Shown here one piece after another: positions 11,801-23,409 of a stretch of 64,000 bases of DNA. The stretch covers positions 930,001-994,000 of the forward strand of contig JALMLS010000455.1 of the NCBI GenBank assembly GCA_038496445.1, given 5' to 3'. A program made the translations under genes and the position numbers. The notes under the pieces were generated by a model. The model saw nothing but the letters and a program-made list of their open reading frames with translations. It was not told where the DNA came from and ran no database searches. This stretch comes from Trichosphaerium sp. ATCC 40318 (taxonomy: Eukaryota > Discosea > Flabellinia > Trichosidae). The stretch's first letter is position 1, and the number at the start of each line of letters is the position of its first letter.

Positions 11801-14418
11801 GTTTAGAAAGTGTATGGTTCAGATGGATACATCATAATTTCATTATTGCCAAAAGCTGATATGTTGTACTTTCCACCCATGACAGAAAAGGAGTCCAGTA
11901 TCAATCTAGTTAAACACAGAAATGAGAAATTATCCATATTTTCTAAAGTGTTTTACTTGAGCAAGTTACCATCAAAGTGGAGGTTACTATCATTCATACC
12001 TAAAAAAGACAATAGGTTTGTAATCAAGACAATTAAAGCAATCAAGAAAAATTCAAAGACTCAAACAATAGTACGTTTAAACGTTCAGTTTTTGGTACTT
12101 TCTTTTTTTAATTTACATAGTCACTTCCTGGTAAATATGAGCTCATATCAAGCGTTCCAAATTTCTTGGCTTATCAATTTACTTCCCCAGAATTGTCAAT
12201 AGATGTGTTTAATAACTTGCAAACAAGATTAAGAGGTAAGCGCCGAAGTAATGTTGTATTTATGCTTACAAAATATCTAGAGTTCCACAACAAAGAGTTC
12301 CGCCTATTTTCAAATCTGATTGTATTGAATGATTTTTATGGTAACACAATTGTGCTGTACTATAATAACCTTGCCATAAATATTGTGATCAGAGGCAAGG
12401 TGCCATGGTTATGGAAGGTACAATAGCAAATATCATAGTTAAGTATTGTAAGTATTCATCTATGTTTAGAAATGTATTGGATCATACTTAGCACCATTGG
12501 AAGGTAAACAAGTTCAGCTATGCCCTGCAAGTATTCAAAACGGTCACATTGTTGTTGCTACAAAACCTCCATATAAGTTTGAACAAACAGGTAACCACAA
12601 ATGTGAAGGTCAACTTTACTTACAACAATCTGATAGGAGATATTGTCACTGCCTCTCACTTGAAAGAGGGCTTTCCTGTTCTGATAAAAAGCCGAAATAG
12701 CTTTTGGAGCAGTCTCAACGGTGAACAATTCTTAACACAAGGCGATTGGAAACAGAATTCCCAAAAGTATCCAGGTTTGAGATGGACTTCTCTCACAAGC
12801 AACGAAACAACTAAAGTATGTGTAACACTTGGCATTCTGACTTGGTATTTCATCTTTGCTGACTGAATCTAAAAAGGAGCGTTGTGATGAGTACTTGAGA
12901 GCTCGCAATATGTTCTACAAGTTTATGGGTACTGAGAGTGAGTCGTTCTTTAAACTTGAAAAGATTGTATTCTTTGACAATCAAACACTTGAAGCTGCAT
13001 TCCAAAAAAAATATGAACAGCTCGTTGCTAAAGTACTTCAATCTAAATCTTCAGGTAAGTGATTGAACATTTGCTAGCAATTCTTATTAATCCATCATTT
13101 AGATATTAACGATAGCAGTTTGAGTGCAGTTGATAAAAATAAAATTGAAGCACAAGAACGTACAATGAACCATTTGAAAAACTACACTCTTCGTGTTTCT
13201 GGTAATGAGCAAATCAATCTCATTGGTGGGTTTCATGGTACAACAGAGGTACTGTCATCATATTAAGTATGCTACTTATACGCACGCATAGGATACCAGT
13301 TTCTTAATTGCGACAAACAACTTCAGAGAGCCAACAAAATCAAAAGACAAGAAAGATGAAGGATTCTTTGGTACTACATTTAAAAACCTTACCTTTCAAC
13401 ACCACAGCTAACAATTTAACAAAGGGAATGGTATCTACTTTACACAATACCCTGATTACGGTACTTGTCTATAATGTCATGTATATTGGAGTTAATAGAG
13501 CTGTTGTAGGAAAGGTATATGCTGAGTGGGAAAAGACAGATACTCCTTGCATGTTGATATCGTGGGTGATGATGGGAAAACCCTATCCAGCTACTGAGGT
13601 TCCAAGCCCAAACAATTCAAACAGCCTCTATGGAAAAGGATGCAAGGTAATCCATTGAAATTACACACTAGCTGTGGTGTAACAATGTAAAAATAGGATG
13701 GATACGATTCACACTATGCCATTGTTAAAAAAACAACAAGTGCTCGCAATTGTTATCCTTGTAAAAAACATGAAAAACCAGACTTTGATGAAATTGTTGT
13801 ATTCTCCAACAAACAAGTACAGTCGCCACAATTACTATTATTTATTTAACTTTTTTAATCAGATTCTTCCGAGATACCTTGTTTATTATCAAAGCACAAA
13901 CACTATCAATCTTGAACAGTTCAACATCAAGTACAGAGATGCAAAGTGTCTCATCTTATGGGTTGATGATAACTTATCCAATGAGAACAAAGAGATTGTG
14001 AAGCGATTGAAAGCTCGTCCAAAGAAAACTGAGGCACTTAACAGATATCACAGGTGTTGCAGGGTTACTAACAACAATCTACAAGGTTTTGGAAATGATG
14101 TCATCCTCAGAGGTTTTGGCATGGCTTCAAAAGTTTAAAGGATATTGTAACAACAGGCTACGTATTATAACAAACAGGTACCGTAAAGGTGATGGAGATG
14201 AGAATGCAGCAGAGCACTTGGTGAAAAGTATAATTACGCAAAATAAGAAATGGAGTAAAATACCTATTCTTGTGTTTTGTGGTATGTGTTTTACAAACAA
14301 CAATCGTAACATGCTCATATTTTTGATTTTAGGAAACAAATCAAGTGTCAAGTACCTCAAAAAGGAATACAAGAATGTTTCAGTCACAGATAATCCTGCA
14401 GATGTATTAGCTTTGTAA
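8806..14418 (+). CDS. MRCP2: MORN-Roc-COR-PARP-receiver-like protein
   Basis: This copy has the longest MORN array: 14 full 23-residue units plus a partial one (8920-9925), encoded by a 69-bp DNA repeat. After a spacer comes Roc: Walker A GHGGSGKT is split by intron 10551-10597, followed by DFAGQ and a GSKLD motif. COR spans about 11330-12420. The PARP-type module keeps His (codon 13234-13236, GFHGT), Tyr (13436-13438, GIYFT) and Glu (13790-13792, FDEIVVF), and the typical SWVMMGKPYP and ILPRYLVYY strings. The receiver-like end carries ILWVDDN (about 13950) and PILVFCG. There are about 21 introns; one (14034-14085) has a GC donor. Exon 2 of the paralogues is missing here: intron 1 (8849-8905) joins the start of their intron 1 to the end of their intron 2. 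All remaining exons join in frame. The likely role is a nucleotide-switched ADP-ribosyltransferase; the substrate is unknown. Confidence 0.87.
8920..9925 (+). repeat. 69-bp tandem repeat encoding MORN units (MRCP2)
   Basis: Fourteen complete units and one partial unit of 69 bp, each encoding KYIGDFVDGK-TGKGEYYWP-GT with small changes. MORN repeats commonly bind phospholipids or mediate protein contacts at membranes. Near-identity of adjacent units implies recent expansion or gene conversion. Confidence 0.9.
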
Positions 14419-14674
14419 CAGTCAGACTGTAATGAATGAGGAAAGACAAAAAGAGCAAAACATTGTAAATAGATTTCAAGTGAAAAAAACTGTTTTTTAC
14501 ACGTGTTTTACTCGTCTTTTGAAAACGTTGATTATGGTTCCCATCCATGACCTCGGTCTACACAGCCAAATAGCTCTTGTAACAACCAGTGAGTTGCATA
14601 ATTCAAGTGAGTTCGATAGGAAAATATCACGTGTTAACTTTCACGATCACTTAACGAAAAAACTGGTCCACGTT
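14419..14674. other. Short gap between convergent genes
   Basis: The 3' region between MRCP2 and the minus-strand membrane-protein exons. Two CACGTG palindromes occur (about 14500 and 14629). An overlapping plus-strand ORF here shows no family similarity and is not called. Confidence 0.3.
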
Positions 14675-15040
14675 TTATTCTTCACTAGCCTCGCCGCTAT
14701 ATTCTACATTTACAGAAGAGTAACCCGGTGAGCTTGCTGAATCTGTTAGCAGCGATCTATCAGAGGCGTTTTCTTCTTGCATAGAAAGACATCGTAAAAA
14801 TGAATAAATACCAATAGGTAGCAATAAAATAGGTGAAAGAATTGCAAATCCCGAGACAAGTGTGAGTGTCATGATATTACTTGATGCCCAAAATTTACTG
14901 ACTACCTTTACTAGTTGCTTTTGAATCAGAAACCCATATGCAAACGCATCAAAGAGACCTACAATGGTAAGGGTTTTTGGAGCAAAAAAAGACAAAATGC
15001 AAAAAAAAAACCTTAAAGGCCTCATCTGACATACTAACAC
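14675..15040 (-). CDS. Putative membrane-protein exons, unidentified
   Basis: The minus-strand frame shows two hydrophobic stretches (around VGLFDAFAYGFLIQ and TLVSGFAILSPILLLPIGIY) followed by a polar Ser-rich tail (SLLTDSASSPGYSS) that ends at a stop. A likely intron lies near the start, since an AG after a T-rich run precedes the GLFDAF exon. It could be the 3' part of a small multi-pass protein, or an alternative C-terminal end of the GPCR gene just upstream on the same strand. I cannot identify the family. Confidence 0.35.
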   Translation of the reverse strand: MLVCQMRPLRFFFCILSFFAPKTLTIVGLFDAFAYGFLIQKQLVKVVSKFWASSNIMTLTLVSGFAILSPILLLPIGIYSFLRCLSMQEENASDRSLLTDSASSPGYSSVNVEYSGEASEE

Positions 15041-15140
15041 TCAAAATGAAAAATAAAAGCTTAGGGTTATTCCTATACTTTGCTTATTGTGTAAAAATCA
15101 AATTGTAATTGTTCAAAGGGCACCCTTTGTTATTGCCTGT

Positions 15141-16605
15141 CTAGTTGAATTTTTTTTGCAAGAAGTTTTGAACTTGTGTACCTTGTAAGTTCCGTAGAAT
15201 GCTGTATATAACCACCAAAAAGAATACATTACATGCCTCGCCTGTGGAAACGTGGTATATATTATTGATACAATAAGCAACAACATCAGGAATCCAGAAC
15301 AATAAAATGAATGTAAAAAGTAGTATCCTGAGAATAAATGCTCTATGCTTTTTTTTATTCGTTGGAGTGTACGTCAAGTTCCTCATCTTGAAACAGAATG
15401 ACTTAATAAAACGTAATAAAAAACAAGTAAAGGAATGTGTGACTGTTATACAAGGCAAAAAAATTGCACATTTGACGTGTGTGCTCATTGAAGGAGACGG
15501 TTTTTCAAATTCAATGAAAAAAAAACTTCATTTTTTTTCGGCGACCCATGGCTTGTAGAGGAGGAAATAGCTTGAAAATAATTTGTATACGTACCACTAC
15601 TATAACAGATATATACAGTATTATACATAATAGAACTGATGCCAACACAGGTAATAACCATAAGTAAATATGATAAGGTTGTATAGGTGCTGCATATCCT
15701 GCTACGTTAAGTTCCATCCTTGCAATCGCTATTGTCACCGTAACATTTATCAAAGGTAATCCCCATGACATTACATGGAAGGCTATGAAGTATCGGTTCC
15801 ATTTAATATTCGTATCAAGGCGTTTTATAGTCAGCAAATAAATCTAAGAATAAAATAAGAAATAGCCTCAAAAAATAAAAAATGTTTTGACAAGTTTGAC
15901 GGTTATACTATTCTCAAAATATAAGAGTTTAGTATATATCTTGTGAAGTATTGTCGAGTATATAATAACATACAAATGAAAGAAATAAAGATTGGGAGAA
16001 TCTGAATCGTTGAAAAAAGGAAAAGAAAAGAACAAGCTAGAACTTCAAAACCTTCAAAATGTGACGTACAAGCAAATAGAATCCGACACAATTTGTCCAG
16101 ACTATACTAGCTAGAGCACCAAACTGAAAAGTAGCTCGAAAAAGAAGCATAAGCGCTTGACTTTGACCATAAAACTTATCCATTGTTAGAATCAATATTT
16201 TTTCTACAACATTACTAGCAGCCCAAATAAACTCGCTTGATGATATATAAAAAGCCAAGTACTATAACAACCAAAACCCGTCAGTAAACACAACACATGA
16301 ACACATTAAACAAAAGCGCAACAGACACGTACCATCATTTTTCGGACACGTTTTTTATTACTCCGTTTTGGTAAAAGCATAAAAATACACATAACAAAAG
16401 TTGTTCCGTAGAGTGACCTATTAATAAAATAATCACGTGGGATGAACAAGAAGTGATGAAAAAACAAAATTTAGAAGTACATTATCCCGGTTACTAAAGA
16501 AGATATTGTAATAACTCGTCTCTCCACAGGACTGAAAGTTGTTTGACATACACCTCGATTAGTGATATTTGCAGTCTCCATGTCCCCATTGATATCTGTT
16601 ATCAT
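15141..16605 (-). CDS. Seven-transmembrane receptor, cAMP-receptor-like (class E) GPCR
   Basis: Reading from ATG 16605 and removing short introns gives an outside N-terminus with Asn-X-Thr sites, then seven hydrophobic segments. Landmarks in order: an LYGTTFVMCIFML helix; a YLAFYISSSEF helix; an FGALASIVWTNCVGFYLL helix; FHVMSWGLPLINVTVT, where the helix-4 Trp-Gly-Leu-Pro pattern is typical of Dictyostelium cAMP/CRL receptors; the YLWLLPVLASVLL helix followed by a basic loop; the ILLFTFILLFWIPDVVAY helix; and an ACNVFFLVVIYSILRNLQG helix. The last helix ending in NLQG is also characteristic. The ligand cannot be predicted. The C-terminal tail is short unless an additional exon toward 14675 is used. 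Confidence 0.72.
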
Positions 16606-16993
16606 TTTCGAATTGTAATCGTTATTAAGCGCTATATTAGCGTAATTCCACGCGTGGCAGCTCGTTTCGAAGATAATTTAGCTTAAATTAATCTATATCG
16701 TGCCCCCAGTGTTGCGTTGGGTTGTTCTATGTAGTGTAAGTCGTAATTAGGGGTTTTTACTACGCCATCCCGTGTACAAACTGATTTTTAATGTAACTTG
16801 ACATTTTATAACTTAACGAAATTTAGCAATAATTCCGCTTCTACTTTATGTGACTAAAACTAACTATCATGATAAAATTTGTATTTTTATTTATTATCCA
16901 TAGATTACTGAAGGAAAGGTAAATCAGAACCAGAACGTTGCTCTGATATTTGACCGATAATAAGCCTCCAAAAGTCGCACAAAATCTTTATTG
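16606..16993. other. Intergenic region
   Basis: About 390 bp upstream of the GPCR and downstream of the sterol isomerase gene. No gene or repeat was recognised. Confidence 0.3.
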
Positions 16994-18515
16994 TTAGTCA
17001 AGAAAAAAAAGGTTCCAAAAAACAATTAAACAAATCTCAGAAAGTTGTTGGTAAAAGGATACAAAAACAACCATAGCTGCTGCCAAAGAACTTCCAGCAG
17101 TAACTAAAAGACTCCATCTGCTTCCTGGTTCTTCATCAAGCCTAATAAAGCATAAATAAGCAAGCCATTCAAAAAAACATCAAGAAAAACATACCAGAAG
17201 AATACAGGGAACGAAACAACAAAGTACAAGGCATAAAATGTTGTACCGTAAAAGTACATAGCATTCCTATCAGTAAAATTGTAGTATGGGACCTACAAGA
17301 CAAGTCAGAAGTCAAAAAAATTCAAACGAAAAAAAATCTCAATATCTGAATGAGCGAAATCGCTAGGCATAATACGAGCTTCAAGATACTTTCTGAGCTA
17401 CGAAACTTACGTATTGTATTGTCCATGTCTCCATAAATGCAACAAACAAAGAGAGTCCGACTATAACGATTGCACAATTGATATATCTTGAATAAACGTT
17501 TGGTGTGCCATACCATACTTTACGTATAACAGCATTAGATAACATATGGTATGTGATAAAGTATGGTTGTGTTAGGCCAAATAAGAACAAAGGAATCTAA
17601 CCAATCGTCAGTTAAGCTTCTTCGTTTAAAAGAGCTATAAATCGCTTCATACGCCGTTGATTGTCCATCTTGTAGGAAAGGTGTACGCTGCACCAAGTAA
17701 TGCAAAGAAGTAATGCGTCCAGAAGTAATTTCCAACAAAATTGAAGAGAGCTATCCATAAATTCGCTTTTGTAGCATAACGCTCATACCAAGGACGATGT
17801 ACATCAGCCTAACATAGTTTAGAAGACAAATAAACAAAAAACAATAAAAAATAAGTGACACTACCGTCAAAAAGTATCGTATAACGGTTTAAATGGTAAC
17901 ACCAACGACAGGCGGTACGCTTTAGCGTTTAAAAAAAGTTACAGTCGTTTTGGGAGCGTACACCGAAAGGGAAGAATATAGGCCATAGAATACATGGTAG
18001 GCTCATAACAAGACCAAAGCAGGCATAACCGTAATCATCCCAGTGCTTTTTTATTCGCATGTTAGCGTCAAATGGCGGGTAATGATTTTTAGTACCTTAT
18101 ACCACCCAGTGTATACTACCAAAGCCATCACAGTGAGCCATATTGGCGTATAACACCAAAAGAACTGCTCTCCTTCTCTAAACCGTATATAGTAAGTATA
18201 TACCACCACACCGGCGTAACTGTATCTACGGCGTACTTTTTACTTTGCCTCACTGAGAAGTAAGTTGCAGGCTGTATCCTAGCTTTTTTCAAGTATGTCT
18301 TGTACGTATTTTCCATCCCAACTGGTCTATGCACCAAAAAAAACAACAAAAAAGAAATACAAGAACAAGCCTTGACTGTCGGGACTTTTCAACAAAAAAC
18401 CACATTGGGGTATCACAGGTGATTTCAGTCCAAATTCAATAGTAACACGCATGGTTGTTGCCAAGAGTACAAGTATTACGTAATAATTTATTGAGCGTGA
18501 CATGAGCCTTTCCAT
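16994..18515 (-). CDS. CPI1: Cycloeucalenol cycloisomerase (sterol biosynthesis)
   Basis: This enzyme opens the 9,19-cyclopropane ring of cycloeucalenol-type sterols to give obtusifoliol in the cycloartenol route; it is an integral ER membrane protein. Exons on the minus strand give EGEQFFWCYTPIWLTVMALVV, KHWDDYGYACFGLVMSLPC, then YATKANLWIALFNFVGNYFW and THYFFALLGAAYTF, the diagnostic core of the family. These are followed by YFITYHMLSNAVIRKVWYG, VAFMETWTIQYV, and an AMYFYGTTFYALYFVVSFP helix. The C-terminus is a hydrophobic segment ending at 16994. The N-terminus is longer than in plants: 18515 opens with a possible signal-anchor (MERLMSRSINYYVILVLLA), joined to the conserved part through weaker splice sites, so a start near MENTYK (about 18330) is possible. 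Confidence 0.82.
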
Positions 18516-18552
18516 TTTCTTTTTTTTTTTTTTTTACAAAGAATCAATTGTT

Positions 18553-21500
18553 CTAATACGCAAAAGATGATGATGAGAAGGATTTAGCAGCTTCTTCAAA
18601 TACTCTAAAAAACCAACCAGTAAGAAAACAGAACACTACAAAAAAAGAAACAAAAGAAACAAGAGAATCGTACCGTTCTTGTTCAACAAACTTGGCCAAG
18701 ATTTGTCCCATTTGTTTCTCATCAGCAGCCAATCTCTTCTTGGTAACCTCAACCTCGAACAACTCCATCATCTTATCTCCAGACAACTGTCCAATTTCAC
18801 CTTGAATCTCAGAGTACAAGTCGTGGAACCTAGACAGAATAAGCACCAACACTAAACCAAAAAAAAAAAACCCTAAAAACATTGACACGTACATTGGTGT
18901 CAAGAAAAAGTTGTGACACTTTAGAAGAACAGAAGATGTCAATCTGTTCTTGGTGGCCTGGAAAATTTCTCCAGCCATCTCATAAACAATACGTTTCATC
19001 TCGTTTGGATCACGAGTGTTGAAGTCCTTGGTGTAAGCGCTGAAACTAAAAAAAAGCACAAGTAAGCAAAACAGACCCGCAAATCGAAGCACCAACAACG
19101 CACCTAAAGTTTTGAAAGTAAATCAATTGTGTAGTGTAAAACTCGTCCATGCACTTTTCTAGGGCTTTAGCTGCAGTATCATCAACAAAGTTATAGTATA
19201 GGTTCCTGACTTCATTAACAAAGAATGGGAATTCTTCGACTGGAACATCAAACGTTTGTTGAACACGACCGAGGCGAACTCCTAGAGAAGGACCTGCACC
19301 AAGTGGACTACCTCCGAGTGGTGATGGACCAGATTGAGCAGCTCCCTTTCTGCTCTTTGCTGCCTTTTTCTGTACAGCCATCATCTTCTCAGCAATACCA
19401 GGAAGACGTTTCATAATGTAAACAGCACGTTTAAATAGTTGTTGAATCAACGACTTAAACAGAGCTTGAGACTGTTGTCGGGCGAGATCACATGCCTAAT
19501 AAAGTGTGAGTACACAATTACACGTTAAGCTTATGCCACACGTACAGTCCAGGCATAGGTTGATACGTTATTAAGGCGTCTAGCACCAGCTGCTGTGGCA
19601 ATAGTGCCAACATCAATTTTAGGGGCTTTGAGATGTGTACCAACAATTTTGAACTCTGCCAAGAGTCTGTGCAACTGTTGTCCACCAAATACTTTAGCTT
19701 CGGAACCAGATACTTTCTTATCGCTAGATGAGATGTTCTGTCCTTTGAGGTAGTTGTAAAATTGTCCACACTCAGCTTTTTCTTCTTGTAGAGTTTGACC
19801 GTTTTGTTGAGGATTACCTAAGGATGAATTTAGCAACAAAAAAAAACAGATCTAAAACAAAGGTTCTTCATACCTTCAATGTTGCCACGAGGTGAAATCA
19901 ACTTCTCAATGGATTGCAAGAAGTTCATGACGTAGTTTGAGGCAGCAGAGCGCATGCGTGAGATTTCCATACTTGCTAGACGGTTACGAATAGAGTTGAG
20001 GTCATCTTCGACTTGCTTCTTAAGCGCACTATATTTTAAAAAAATGAGCAATTACCAACCAAAACAAACAAAAAAAAAATCAATAAAACGAATGAATATG
20101 CGTACCGCAATCTGTTTTGAATGAGCGGAGTGTTGTCTTGGTATGTACGAAGAGTGGAATCCCAGATGAATAACCTCAAGGACTGTACACCAACATTACC
20201 TTCATACCTTCTATCGAATCTCAATTGTTCCAAAGCCTTCAAATCAGCTTGGTAATAATCAATGAGGGTCTTTCTGAACACACCCTTATCAGATATATTC
20301 TCTTCAGTGTGGTCGACAAGAGTAACAAAGAAAGCCTTATCAGTAACACCAGGAACAATACTCATAAGGTAGTTATTCACGTCACGCATATCAGAGAAAG
20401 ATTTAAGCAATACATTGAACTTGGAGAAACAAAACAATGTTCTGTTCAATGTTGGGTCAACCTTCTTAGCAAATTGTACAAGAGGGCTTTGTTCACTACC
20501 AGTTTTAGCCTAAGAAAACTATTAACAATCGCACAACACCGAAAAAAAAAACCAAAAAACGAATTTCTTTTCTCGTTATTCCAAAAGGAGATTTCATACC
20601 TCTTCTACTGCAACAATAATACGATGTGGAAGTTTAGTCTGTTCTACAACAATAGCTTCAATTTCTTTAGCTTTGCTGCCGTCTTCACCAAGGGCCAACC
20701 CAGGTGTATCAATAATGGTCATATTCCAGCAAAATTTATAGTTGTACTGGATAATGAGTGGGATTTGGGTGAATGTATTACTAAGTAAGCAAGATTGATT
20801 AGCGAACAAGCAAACAAAAGCAATATTCTCGTCAAAACAAAAAAAAGCTCGCAGCGAGCGAAAAAAAGATTGTTTGGCGAAATTACGTATCATAACAATA
20901 CGAAATTTACAACCAACGTCGCTTTTGCGCGTTTACGTTAGGATTGTTTAGATTTTTTTTATAATTAAACCAGAGGGTGTTCTATACACTCAAGAGTTCA
21001 TTATTGTAGCGTAAAGAAGGTAACGAATAAAAAACCTTCAAAGTAGAACAGAAAATGTCTTTCGTCTCTAGCTCTTACCGTTTGGCAATTTCGTCTTTAA
21101 CTTGCTCTAAAGAGCACTGCATATCAGTGAAACCGAGTTCTTTGTGAGCATAATCGCGTTTGATTGTTATTTTGGGCTCATCGGCTTTCTCATCGGAAAT
21201 GAGTTGTATATGAATAGGACGGTTTGTGGTACTAGTTTGGCGTTAATTAAACTTCATGAAGCAACTCTTGAAATTAAGAATTGGTTGTTGTAGCGACATT
21301 GCTGTGTATATAGTATTTCTATGCGAATACGCGCTAATGATGCTAAAACACGCTCTAATAGGTTTGCGCCTTATGCTGTTGTTATTTGCGTACGCTTCTG
21401 CCGTGTTATGGAAGGCGTGGCCAAGGAACGCTTCTATGAGTGAAGATCTGCCTTGTCCAGCTGGACCGATAAAAACTATTTCTGGAGCACGTACAAATGC

Positions 21501-21711
21501 ATTTAAACTACGCTATGGTTATTTTTATAGTTGTTGTGGTATTAAAATAGACATACTCGCGTGCTAAGACCATCACCTCGCGATATGCGTCAAACAGCTC
21601 TTTAGGGTAAAGTTCGAAGTTGGAGGCTGCGCCTGTGTCTCCTCTGCAACAAATGCGTGTCAGAGAGTAAAGTTATAAGCCTAACGGCCGGTAAGCATAC
21701 CCTGATGCCAT
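18553..21711 (-). CDS. Dynamin-related protein, ARC5/DRP5B-Dlp type
   Basis: The start ATG at 21711 opens MASGGDTGAASNFELYPKEL. The G domain shows GPAGQGRSSLIEAFLGHAF at the P-loop, TTNRPIHIQL in the switch I region, MTIIDTPGLALGEDG at G3, and FCFSKFNVL at the G4 position. The middle and GED-like parts carry FGGQQLHRLLAEFK and later helical segments typical of plant ARC5 and Dictyostelium Dlp proteins, which act in chloroplast division or cytokinesis. There is a Gly/Ser/Pro-rich insert (about 19280-19340). Two key residues are unusual: the Walker A Lys is Arg, and the G4 Asp is Asn. A scaffolding role or weakened nucleotide binding is therefore possible. The C-terminus ends SSSSFAY. At least nine exons are needed. 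Confidence 0.85.
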
Positions 21712-22511
21712 TTTATAAGGTTTGTATTTGTGCAACTGTTGCAGACGGTTTGTACAACTAAAATTGGTGAACGTTGACTGGGAACGTAATTTTTCTATTT
21801 TGCCGGAAATTTTTTATTAAAGTTTCCAAACGTGGGTTTATTGTTGTAGCGCAAGCTACAGAGTGTTATAAAAGAAAACAGGTCGCTCCCAAATACGGAC
21901 TAACTCAACGACATCTCAGTTTTCTCATTTTCATGGTTTTCTACATGTCTATCATGACAACACGTGCCACAGCTTGCCTTTATAAAAATTTCGTCCCGGA
22001 TAGGGCTGATGCACCTACTCTCGCGAGCGCTGTTCAGTGGCACTTCGAGAGGCCTCTTAAGGTCCTCCCTCAATCGGTATTAATGAGGTGCGATAAATAT
22101 AGATGGGATTCTAAATGGCCGACACTCTTCTTGACTTACAGATGGCCTGCTGAGCCTGTATTTATGGAAGCGCAGTGCCTTGAAACAGTTCTTCTTGAAC
22201 ACTAGTCAGTTGGGACTCCGCCTAGCCCGTCCATCTGGTACAATAATGGTTCAAAAAAAAGTTGAATTATTCTGATACTAAGTCAAGAATTTCTATCACT
22301 ATAGTACTCTAATTATGGATAATGTACTTCAAAACGCCCACAAACCGTTGTACTAACTATTTTCATGCGTGAGAATCCTCGGGCGGATGTTTGGTTCGAA
22401 AACGTGGTACAGAACGATTATTTCTGTTTTCGTATTTGATTGACCTGAAAAAGCCTGGGCGTTTCACCAGAGAACATGTGGTCAAAACAGTATATTTTTA
22501 TTTCAAACGTG
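21712..22511. other. Intergenic region with one uncharacterised ORF
   Basis: About 800 bp between the dynamin start and the 3' end of the ML-domain gene. A plus-strand ORF of 143 codons (21774-22205) has slightly higher GC than its surroundings, but I see no family similarity and no splice-linked neighbour. It is not called as a gene. Confidence 0.3.
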
Positions 22512-23409
22512 TCAATGTATGAGTGAGAACTTGTACGTCACACACGAGAGTGTGTTTTTGTTTGTATCTTCAACTACAACTTTGCCAGTGTAATCAAGCT
22601 GAGTAAAGAATTAATTCAAGGGAGTTTTTTAATCTTTCTAGAAAACCACCGAACTACTTACCGCAGGAGCTATTTCTGGGATTACAGTAACTGCAGAAGA
22701 GACATATGTACCAGGTTTACAAGGACATGGGCAAGAAGGTATCAAAGGAGGATCACAAATGCTGTCTATAGAGAAAAAGTAGTAAGAAACAAAGTCATTG
22801 CGAAAACGCTTCCTTACCAGTTGTTGAATGAACTGTTATCCCAAGGTAAATGATACTGTTAGTTACAGTGCCACCACTTAGAGTCTCAGAATACGTTCCG
22901 CTCGTTGTGATAGTGATATTTTTACCAGCAGTTGGAGGATCTAAAAACTGTCAAAATATCGAAAAAAAAACTTTTCAACATTCACATCACGTGACGGAAA
23001 AACTCTCAAGCAACGGAGTAAATATAAACCGTTGTTCGCAAACCGACGCAAAACGTTGCTAGTTTAGCGAAAATACACGTTTAAGACTTTGATTAGTAAA
23101 AAACTGTTCTGTGGTTGCTACGCTACTTCTGGCAGTGTTTTCGTGCGAATGAGGCGAGTTCGTAAAGACAAAAAAGGAGAAATAACAATTTCTTTTGGTA
23201 CTACGTACAAGGCGTCATTTTGATGCTAGTTATATTAATTTGAGATCCTGGATCTACAGTAGGCGTGATTAAGGGTTCATTATTTAGGTCACGTGAAAAC
23301 TCGTACCACAATTTTTCCAAGAGAATGGCTCTACTTTTAATGGTTTTACAGCAAAGGCAAGTAAGAAACAACACGAAACCAAGAAAGTAAACGAAATGAG
23401 GTATGACAT
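22512..23409 (-). CDS. Secreted ML-domain (MD-2/NPC2-like) lipid-binding protein
   Basis: ATG 23409 opens a signal peptide (MSYLISFTFLVSCCFLLAFA). After removing five-exon splice gaps the mature part reads WKNCGDPGSQINITSIKMTP, then PPTAGKNITITTSGTYSETL, then DSICDPPLIPSCPCPCKPG, TVIPEIAPA, and a last exon LDYTGKVVVEDTNKN-LSCV. The WxxCG start, the PP-AGK strand, the C-P-C-P-G region and a final strand with D..G...-C match ML domains such as phosphatidylglycerol/phosphatidylinositol transfer proteins and NPC2. These bind single lipids in the endolysosomal or extracellular space. The length is about 150 residues, normal for the family. Confidence 0.8.

Noticed and set aside
14432-14731. 99-codon plus-strand ORF after MRCP2
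   Set aside because: It overlaps the minus-strand membrane-protein exon and has no similarity to MRCP 3' regions or other families.
21774-22205. 143-codon plus-strand ORF
   Set aside because: No known motif, no splice-linked exons, and it sits in the gap between two minus-strand genes. Kept only as a remark.
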